Shown here: piece by piece, positions 8,171 through 14,081 of the stretch
Layout: each line of letters opens with the position of its first letter
How positions within the stretch are numbered: the stretch's first letter is position 1
Assembly (NCBI GenBank): GCA_003228415.1
Contig: QIDL01000326.1
Span: 1 to 14,843 of the forward strand
Source of the DNA: Gammaproteobacteria bacterium
Lineage (GTDB): Bacteria > Pseudomonadota > Gammaproteobacteria > Pseudomonadales > Azotimanducaceae
Direction: 5' to 3'
Length of the DNA: 14,843 nucleotides
Notes under the pieces: generated by a model
Database searches by the model: none
What the model was told of the DNA's origin: nothing
Seen by the model: only the letters and a program-made list of their open reading frames with translations
Made by a program: the position numbers and the translations under genes

Positions 8171-8815
8171 TCACATGTAGACGATGATTTTGATCTCTTC
8201 CAGAATATCATCGTTCAACTCCTTCGTGGAACGCTTCAGCAGTTTAGGCCTTGATTTCCCCAAGGTCAGCCAGCAACCCAGACACAAAGTGAGTATGTGA
8301 AATCCACGAGTTTCGCATTCGTCCCAATCGAGTTGGGGATGAATTTGCTGAATCAGAGCACAGTAGTGCCCTATCAGGAAGTGATACCAGTCGTCTCTCC
8401 GAGCGCGGTCCGATGCGTTTCGGGCGAAGTAGGCAAAGGTTTCGAAATTATAGGCATCGGATGCCTGTGTGATGTGCTTGAGGTGCGTCGATGCCAGTCC
8501 ACGAATCCGTTCCCATGGGCTGGTGGCAGGTTCCAGTAACACCTTCTCGAACCGGTGTCGAAATACTTCGAAAGCATCCAGATGGATTGCGCTGATGAGT
8601 TCCTCTTTGGTACGGAAATAGTGCCGCAGGGTACTCTGGGAAATACCCGCGTGCTTTGCTATCTGGTCTTGAGATGCGTGTGCCATTCCTTCTCTTGTTA
8701 TCAGTTCAATTGCCGCATCCAGAATTGCCCTTCTGGTTCGCTCCCCTTTTGGCGTCATCGATTGCCGATTCGGCGTGGTATAGGGGCCTTTTTTTCCGGC
8801 GTTGGGCGCATTCAT
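8171..8815 (-). CDS. TetR/AcrR family transcriptional regulator
   Basis: The 214-residue protein has a TetR-type N-terminal domain: RTRRAILDAAIELITREG at 26-43, then the helix-turn-helix QDQIAKHAGISQSTLRHYF at 49-67, then RTKEEL. Residues 75-214 form the variable ligand-binding part, whose ligand is unknown. The start at 8815 is preferred because CAGGAG lies about ten bases upstream. The longer in-frame ATG at 8872 lies inside the palindromic operator and would add a stretch absent from the family. The gene is divergent from the acyl-CoA carboxyltransferase gene across 188 bases, the classic layout for a local repressor. A palindrome in that gap has a near-copy before the biotin carrier gene, so it probably controls itself and both carboxylase transcripts. 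An acyl-CoA or related acid as inducer is inference. Confidence 0.9.
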   Translation of the reverse strand: MNAPNAGKKGPYTTPNRQSMTPKGERTRRAILDAAIELITREGMAHASQDQIAKHAGISQSTLRHYFRTKEELISAIHLDAFEVFRHRFEKVLLEPATSPWERIRGLASTHLKHITQASDAYNFETFAYFARNASDRARRDDWYHFLIGHYCALIQQIHPQLDWDECETRGFHILTLCLGCWLTLGKSRPKLLKRSTKELNDDILEEIKIIVYM

Positions 8816-8868
8816 TTTCTGGGTCTCCTGAAGGCGTACGAATTCAACATCTGAATCAGCTATAAATA

Positions 8869-8884
8869 TCACTTGTATAAGTGA
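8869..8884. promoter_or_regulatory. Probable TetR operator, copy 1
   Basis: TCACTTGTATAAGTGA is an inverted repeat with 6-base arms around GTAT. It lies between the divergent tetR and carboxyltransferase genes. A second copy with the same core, CACTTG-NN-TAAGTG, is at 11966-11981. The repeat overlaps the putative -35 box of the rightward promoter, which fits repression by blocking RNA polymerase. Confidence 0.7.
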
Positions 8885-8903
8885 ATATAGTCGCTATTAT
8901 ACT
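8874..8903 (+). promoter_or_regulatory. Probable promoter of the carboxyltransferase-MFS transcript
   Basis: TATACT (8898-8903) matches the -10 consensus at five of six positions. With an 18-base spacer, TTGTAT (8874-8879) stands at the -35 position, sharing only the TTG and lying within the operator. A weak -35 inside an operator is common for regulated promoters. The leader to the start at 9004 would be about 90 bases. Confidence 0.5.
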
Positions 8904-9003
8904 GTCTCATCGAAACGGAAACAACAGCGGACAGTGAAGTGAACCAACGGTGCGGATCGAGTCACGCAAGTCACACATTGCTTCCTATGGTTCAGGAGAA
9001 GAC

Positions 9004-10542
9004 ATGTCCGAAAATCTGATGGAAACGAGAAGAGAAAAACTCGCCAGGCGCTCCGCACATGCAGAGGCCATGGGGGGCTCGAAGAAACTCGAAGCTCGCA
9101 GGCAGGCCGGATGGTTGAATGCCAGGGAACGGCTGGCTCAGCTGTTCGATGGAGGAGCCTTCAGCGAAGTCGGCAAGCTCGCCTGTTCCATTCATCCGGA
9201 ACAACGGGACAGGACGCCTGCCGATGGGAAAATATGTGCCTTCGGCAAAGTCGAAGACCGGCAGGTGGCGGCTGTATCGAACGATATGACGGTACTGGGA
9301 GCCTCGAGCAGTGTGACCAATGCCGCCAAGGTCGCCTATATGAAGCGTACCGCTTCGCGAAACGGGATGCCTCTCGTTCTATTTGGCGAATCGTCAGGTT
9401 CACGCATACAGGACACCATGGGTGCCAGACAAATGGGCAAGGCGGGCATGGATCCGGAACAATACCTGCGCCATCGGGAAACACCCTGGGTCTCGGCGGT
9501 GCTTGGCTCCTGTTTTGGTTCTTCGAGCTGGTATACGTGTCTTGCCGATTTCGTGGTGATGCGCAAAGGCGCATGTCTTGCCGTGTCCAGTGATCGTGTG
9601 ACTTCCATGGCGATCAACCAGGCGGTCGACGCGGAAGAACTCGGTGGCTGGAAGCTCCATGCCCAGCACACGGGGATGGTCGATCTTGTGGTGGAACGCG
9701 ACGAGGAAGCCATCGATGCGCTGCGTCGTTTTCTGAGCTATCTGCCATCCCATGCCGGGGAGACACCACCGCGGCGGGAAGCTGATACGGAGTTGGACCG
9801 GTTTCGTGATTCCGTCCTGGAACTGGTGCCTGGTGATCGCAAGAAAGTCTATGACATGCGCAGGGTCATCGAAAACCTGGTGGACCATAACAGCTATTTT
9901 CCGCTCAAGGACCGCTTCGCAAAATCCGTGGTGACTGCTCTGACTCGAATCGATGGCCGAAGCGTGGGGGTGCTGGCGTCAAATCCGAAATTCAAAGGTG
10001 GCGCCCTTGATCCCGACGCCTGTGACAAGGCGGTGAGCTTGCTGGTTCTGTGTGATTCTTTCAATATTCCCCTGGTGATTCTGGAAGACACGCCAGGGTT
10101 TCTGGTCGGTGTGGAAGGGGAGCGTAAGAAAGCCCCGGGAAAAATCATGAACTTCATGCAGGCGATGCATCTGTTCAGCATGCCGAAAATTCTGGTGATC
10201 CTGCGCAAATCGTATGGCCAGGCCTACCTCAACTTCGGGGGTGGCAGGAATTCGGATGAGTCAGCGGCCTGGGTCAGTGCAGAGGTCAGCTTCATGGACC
10301 CACACATTGGCGCCAGAGTCGTGCTTGGAGGAAAGGATGTCGCTGCTCGGGAAGAAGCGGCCCTGGCGGAAGCCTTGAGCAAGGAATCCAGCGCGTTCGA
10401 ATTGGCGGAAGTGTTTGGCGTACAACAGGTGATAGCACCGGAAGATACTCGAAAGTATCTGATTCTGGCACTGGAACGTCATTGCAGCGGAAAACGGTCA
10501 ATCGGCAAGCATCTGATGTGTAATTGGCCGACCACCTGCTAA
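9004..10542 (+). CDS. Acyl-CoA carboxyltransferase subunit (propionyl-CoA carboxylase beta / transcarboxylase 12S type)
   Basis: The 512-residue protein has the two crotonase-like halves of biotin-dependent acyl-CoA carboxyltransferases. The N-terminal half has NARERLAQLFDGGAFSEVG at 39-57, a first oxyanion-type loop GESSGSRIQ at 128-136 (usually DSGGARIQ) and RRFLSYLPS at 241-249. The C-terminal half has ASNPKFKGGALD and the second loop EDTPGFLVG at 361-369 (usually DVPGFLPG). It would move the carboxyl group from carboxybiotin to an acyl-CoA. The altered loops suggest a substrate other than propionyl- or acetyl-CoA. The start at 9004 has AGGAG five bases upstream; an earlier in-frame GTG at 8950 has no such support. 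The next gene starts 40 bases later. The matching biotin carrier and biotin carboxylase are encoded at 12049 and 12618, after an intervening transporter gene. Confidence 0.92.
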   Translation: MSENLMETRREKLARRSAHAEAMGGSKKLEARRQAGWLNARERLAQLFDGGAFSEVGKLACSIHPEQRDRTPADGKICAFGKVEDRQVAAVSNDMTVLGASSSVTNAAKVAYMKRTASRNGMPLVLFGESSGSRIQDTMGARQMGKAGMDPEQYLRHRETPWVSAVLGSCFGSSSWYTCLADFVVMRKGACLAVSSDRVTSMAINQAVDAEELGGWKLHAQHTGMVDLVVERDEEAIDALRRFLSYLPSHAGETPPRREADTELDRFRDSVLELVPGDRKKVYDMRRVIENLVDHNSYFPLKDRFAKSVVTALTRIDGRSVGVLASNPKFKGGALDPDACDKAVSLLVLCDSFNIPLVILEDTPGFLVGVEGERKKAPGKIMNFMQAMHLFSMPKILVILRKSYGQAYLNFGGGRNSDESAAWVSAEVSFMDPHIGARVVLGGKDVAAREEAALAEALSKESSAFELAEVFGVQQVIAPEDTRKYLILALERHCSGKRSIGKHLMCNWPTTC

Positions 10543-10582
10543 TTCTATTGGCGAACTTATCTACGGGAAAAGGTGACAAGCC

Positions 10583-11845
10583 ATGTTGAACAATAGATAT
10601 GTTCTGTTGGGGCTTTTGTTGCTTCTGAGTGTCATCAACCAGATCGACCGGCAGATGCTGGTGAGTTTCAGTGCCGATATCACAGCAGATCTTCAGTTGA
10701 GCAATGCCCAGTTCGGGTTGCTGAATGGTGCCTTCTTCGCGATTTTTTACTCACTGGGTGGTGTGGTGATGGGTGCATTGGCAGATCGATACAGCCGGCC
10801 AAGGCTCATTGCCGCGGGATTGTTCATCTGGAGTGCCATGACGGCGATAACGGGATTGGGTAGAACTTTTCTGCAGATGAGTGCTGCCCGCATGCTGGTG
10901 AGCGTTGGAGAAGCCTCTTTGACACCCGCAGCCACGACGCTGCTGGGCGATCGCTTTCCGGCCGAGCACCGAGGTGCCGCGATTGGGCTCTTTTTCATGG
11001 GCATTCCTCTGGGGCTTGGCGGTAGTTTTCTGGTGGCGAGTCAACTGGGTCCGCTGCTCGGCTGGCGTGGTTCCTTCTGGTTATTGGGTGGCATAGGACT
11101 TTTGTTTACCGCACTTGTGTTAATGGTGAAAGAACCCCGCCTGGAATTGTCAGCGGCGGGAGAAACAGGCGGAAGTGGTGCAGAAGAGGGAGTGGCTTCG
11201 ATTCGTGAGATCCCTTCGCTGATGTTGCATGCCTTGAAAACGAATGCCGCCCTGCGCTACACCATCGCCGGGTTTGTGTCGATCAATTTGTTCTATGCTG
11301 GATACTTTTTTACCCAGCTCTGGCTGATTCGCGAGAGGGGTTTCGATGGCGTGGATATCGGCCAGACCTACGGTCTGATTCTTATTTCTGCTGGTATTGC
11401 GGGGGCCCTGGCAGGAGGTGCTCTGAGCGATTGGTATGATCAGCGATTCAAGGGTGGGCGTGCCGCATTCATTGTCATCGTCGCAATTCTATTGGCACCG
11501 CTGATGTTGTCTTTTCGAACTCTGGATCCAGTCTCGCCTCTTTTCTATGTTGGCATGGGCAGTGGCTTTCTTTTGATCAATCTCGTTTACGGACCCTTTT
11601 TTACCCTGCTGCAGGAGGTATCGCCCCCCGATCTACGGGGTACCGTGGTGGGCTTTACCATGCTTTCGATCAACGTATTTGCTTTGGGAGTTGGAGGTTT
11701 TCTGGTGGGCTTTGTGAGCGATAGTTTAGGAGCAGCGGGTTCCGAGGCACCGCTGACCCCGGTGCTGTTTGCTGCTGATCTGGCCTCCCTGTTGTGCATT
11801 CCCTGTTGCCTGATGGTGATGCGACGAACCGTTCCTGGCGATTGA
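10583..11845 (+). CDS. Spinster-type MFS transporter
   Basis: The protein has 420 residues and about 12 hydrophobic segments. The N-terminal signature INQIDRQML (18-26) in helix 1, the loop GALADRYSRPR at 64-74 and GEASLTPAATTLLGDRFP at 109-126 are characteristic of the Spinster-like group of bacterial major facilitators. These are often found in clusters for degradation of hydrophobic acids or aromatic and terpenoid compounds. AGGTGA lies six bases before the ATG. It lies 40 bases after the carboxyltransferase gene and is surely co-transcribed with it. It probably imports or exports the substrate of the carboxylase pathway, or a breakdown product; that is inferred from its place inside the locus. 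Confidence 0.9.
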   Translation: MLNNRYVLLGLLLLLSVINQIDRQMLVSFSADITADLQLSNAQFGLLNGAFFAIFYSLGGVVMGALADRYSRPRLIAAGLFIWSAMTAITGLGRTFLQMSAARMLVSVGEASLTPAATTLLGDRFPAEHRGAAIGLFFMGIPLGLGGSFLVASQLGPLLGWRGSFWLLGGIGLLFTALVLMVKEPRLELSAAGETGGSGAEEGVASIREIPSLMLHALKTNAALRYTIAGFVSINLFYAGYFFTQLWLIRERGFDGVDIGQTYGLILISAGIAGALAGGALSDWYDQRFKGGRAAFIVIVAILLAPLMLSFRTLDPVSPLFYVGMGSGFLLINLVYGPFFTLLQEVSPPDLRGTVVGFTMLSINVFALGVGGFLVGFVSDSLGAAGSEAPLTPVLFAADLASLLCIPCCLMVMRRTVPGD

Positions 11846-11965
11846 TCTCTTACAGGAAACGGGCTGCCGTCTTCGTATGGCCATTTGTGGAGCTTCGGCC
11901 GCCCTGGCGTTGTCGGCGCGCAACCACGGGACAAGGCCGAATCCGGAACGGTTTTTCTAAAAAAA

Positions 11966-11981
11966 CCACTTGACTAAGTGG
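11966..11981. promoter_or_regulatory. Probable TetR operator, copy 2
   Basis: CCACTTGACTAAGTGG is an inverted repeat with 6-base arms around GACT. Its core CACTTG-NN-TAAGTG is shared with the repeat beside the tetR gene at 8869-8884. It lies just upstream of the biotin carrier gene and contains the putative -35 box. I found no third copy in the window by eye. Confidence 0.7.
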
Positions 11982-11997
11982 ATATATTAACTAATAT
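11970..11997 (+). promoter_or_regulatory. Probable promoter of the biotin carrier / biotin carboxylase transcript
   Basis: TTGACT (11970-11975) matches the -35 consensus at five of six positions and forms the centre of the operator. With a 16-base spacer, TAATAT (11992-11997) stands as a -10 box with four of six matches in a very AT-rich stretch. Transcription would start near 12004, downstream of the in-frame ATG at 11998, which supports the later start at 12049. Confidence 0.55.
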
Positions 11998-12048
11998 ATG
12001 CGATGTTTTCATCGTGAAGCAGGGCAATTGAGCCCGGGGGCAAACCAT

Positions 12049-12621
12049 ATGGCGCTGACACACTCAGATGTGAGAAAAATTCTGGAGACTCTCGATGAGG
12101 CTGAGCGATTCGAGTATCTGGAGGTTTCGATTGGTGACTTCATTCTGCGAGCGGCAAAGACCGCCTCCGCTCTGGATCGTATTCCGCATGCGCCCGTGAC
12201 CCGCCAGGTTGCTGATTCTCAATCCCGAGCGATAGAGACCGAGCTCCTGGCCCCGGCTCCCCAGCCAACGTCTTGCCAGGCGGAGGGTGGTCAGGCCCAG
12301 GGCGTGGAATCCAGCCGGGAACAACTCCAGGATCAACCACAGCAACCTGACCTGGCACACAATCAGGTCGCCGTATGCTCCCCCATGTCCGGGGTTTTCT
12401 ATAGAACACCCAGCCCGGAAGAGCCGCCCTTTGTCAAAGAGGGTGGAAAAGTCACCCGGGGTGACACCGTGTGTCTGGTTGAGGTCATGAAATTGTTCAA
12501 TTCGGTCAAGGCGCCGGGCTCTGGAAAGGTGCATCGAATTCTGGTGCAGCATGGCGAATTGGTGGAACTGGACCAGGTTCTGATCATCCTGGAAGTTGAC
12601 GCATCAGAGGCAGGCACATGA
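12049..12621 (+). CDS. Biotin carboxyl carrier protein, AccB-like
   Basis: The 190-residue protein carries biotin between the carboxylase and carboxyltransferase active sites. Residues 1-38 form an AccB-like N-terminal segment (HSDVRKILETLDEAERFEYLE). Residues 40-105 are a Gln-, Pro- and Ala-rich flexible linker. Residues 108-184 form the biotinyl domain, with EVMKLF and the acceptor Lys148. The insert SPEEPPFVKEG (122-132) corresponds to the protruding thumb of AccB-type domains, which the fused carboxylase's biotinyl domain lacks. The motif reads EVMKLF instead of the common EAMKM. The start at 12049 is chosen over the ATG at 11998 because the latter lies within the promoter; GGGGG stands eight bases upstream. 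The stop overlaps the next start by ATGA, so translation is probably coupled to the biotin carboxylase. Confidence 0.92.
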   Translation: MALTHSDVRKILETLDEAERFEYLEVSIGDFILRAAKTASALDRIPHAPVTRQVADSQSRAIETELLAPAPQPTSCQAEGGQAQGVESSREQLQDQPQQPDLAHNQVAVCSPMSGVFYRTPSPEEPPFVKEGGKVTRGDTVCLVEVMKLFNSVKAPGSGKVHRILVQHGELVELDQVLIILEVDASEAGT

Positions 12622-14081
12622 ATACCAGACCAGAAGTTGCCAGGCGGGACATACGACGTGTGTTCATTGCAAATCGGGGGGAAATTGCCGTTCGCATCAT
12701 CCGGGCGTGCAGGGCTCTTGGTATCGAAGCGGTTCTGGGAGCGTCCGAAGCAGACCTGAACAGCTTTGCCGCACAAATGGCCGACGTCTGTGTGCTCGTC
12801 GGACCGGCGCCTGCATTGGAAAGTTATCTGAAGGCGGATCAATTAGTTCAGGCAGCCGTGGATTCCGGGTGTGATGCCGTTCATCCCGGCTATGGTTTTC
12901 TTGCCGAACGCGCCAGCTTTGCCCGCAGTTGTGTCGCGGCCGGGCTTGCATTCATCGGTCCGGATGCGGATGCCATCGATGCCATGGGAGACAAGATCAC
13001 AGCCAATGCGCTGGCCGAGAAAGCCGGTGTGCCTCGGGTACCGGGGTCCGGCGCGCTTTCCAGTGCTGAGGATGCAAATGGATTTGCCGCTGAAATCGGA
13101 TATCCGGTGCTGGTCAAGGCTGCTGCGGGTGGGGGCGGGAGGGGTATGCGTGTGGTGTCTTGTGCAGAGGATATGGAAAGTGCCTTTATGTCGGCAGCCA
13201 ACGAAGCGGAGGTCGCTTTCGGAAACGGCACGCTGTTCGTGGAAAAGTACATTCAACGGGCCCGGCACATCGAGATTCAGGTGATCTGTGATGAATACTC
13301 GAATGTCGTTCATCTGGGCGAACGGGACTGTTCCACACAGCGACGCCATCAGAAGTTGATCGAGGAAGCGCCATCACCCGCCGCGACACCGGCGATGCGA
13401 GCCGAAATGTGTGAATGTGCGGTGAAACTGGCGCGGAATGTGGAATATGTCGGGGCAGGTACAGTGGAATTCGTCGTAGACGATGACAGTGGTGAATTCT
13501 ACTTCCTGGAGATGAACACCCGGATTCAGGTGGAACACCCGGTCACGGAGATGATCTGTGGCTATGATCTGGTAGCGGAGCAAATTCGCGTTGCCGGGGG
13601 ACTTCCCTTGTCCTTTGCGCAGGAAGATGTGGTGCTCCAGGGTCACGCCATCGAATGTCGCATCAATGCGGAGGACCCGGACAAAAATTTCATGCCCAAG
13701 CCAGGACTGATCGAATCCTGGCAGCAACCAGCGGGGAAGGGCATTCGCATGGATACCCACTGTTTTGAAGGCTATCTTGTGCCGCCCTATTACGATTCTC
13801 TTCTGGGCAAGCTCATCGTACATGCCCCGGATCGTGAACAGGCCGTGGCACTCATGATCGAAGCCCTCGATGGCTTCGCGGTAACAGGCATTCCCACCAC
13901 CATCCCATTCCATCGCCGGGTTCTGTCTCATCCGGACTTCGCCGAGGGGAAGGTGACGACCAAATGGGTGGAAGACAGCTTTCTACCTGCCCGCCGGAAA
14001 GAACTGAAACAACGGAAAGAAGAGTTGAAAGCAAAGCAGCCGGTCCGAGAGGCATGTGCCGGGGCATCGGGTAATGAGTAG
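12618..14081 (+). CDS. Biotin carboxylase, AccC-like
   Basis: The 487-residue protein carboxylates biotin on the carrier protein using ATP and bicarbonate. All expected motifs are present: FIANRGEIAVRIIR at 16-29, HPGYGF at 89-94, the ATP-grasp loop KAAAGGGGRGMR at 167-178, GERDCSTQRRHQK at 234-246, and FLEMNTRIQVEHPVTE at 296-311 with the catalytic Glu/Asn/Arg set. It is about 35-40 residues longer than stand-alone AccC. The extra C-terminal tail (about 450-487) is Lys/Glu-rich (RRKELKQRKEELKAKQ) and may form a helix for subunit contact. The gene overlaps the carrier gene by four bases and the following carboxyltransferase-like gene by eight. Given the neighbours, it probably serves a dedicated acyl-CoA carboxylase and not the housekeeping acetyl-CoA carboxylase. 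Confidence 0.94.
   Translation: MNTRPEVARRDIRRVFIANRGEIAVRIIRACRALGIEAVLGASEADLNSFAAQMADVCVLVGPAPALESYLKADQLVQAAVDSGCDAVHPGYGFLAERASFARSCVAAGLAFIGPDADAIDAMGDKITANALAEKAGVPRVPGSGALSSAEDANGFAAEIGYPVLVKAAAGGGGRGMRVVSCAEDMESAFMSAANEAEVAFGNGTLFVEKYIQRARHIEIQVICDEYSNVVHLGERDCSTQRRHQKLIEEAPSPAATPAMRAEMCECAVKLARNVEYVGAGTVEFVVDDDSGEFYFLEMNTRIQVEHPVTEMICGYDLVAEQIRVAGGLPLSFAQEDVVLQGHAIECRINAEDPDKNFMPKPGLIESWQQPAGKGIRMDTHCFEGYLVPPYYDSLLGKLIVHAPDREQAVALMIEALDGFAVTGIPTTIPFHRRVLSHPDFAEGKVTTKWVEDSFLPARRKELKQRKEELKAKQPVREACAGASGNE

Noticed and set aside
8816..8872. Upstream ATG at 8872 for the TetR gene
   Set aside because: It lies inside the palindromic operator, and a good CAGGAG precedes the ATG at 8815.
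8950..9003. Upstream GTG start for the carboxyltransferase gene
   Set aside because: There is no ribosome site before it, the added residues match nothing in the family, and AGGAG stands five bases before the ATG at 9004.
11930..11960. Intrinsic terminator after the Spinster-type transporter gene
   Set aside because: A GTTTTTCT run is present, but the bases before it form only a 3-bp CCG/CGG stem interrupted by mismatches.
11998..12048. ATG at 11998 as the start of the biotin carrier
   Set aside because: It overlaps the predicted -10 region, so it would not be transcribed as a usable start; the AccB-like sequence begins at 12049.
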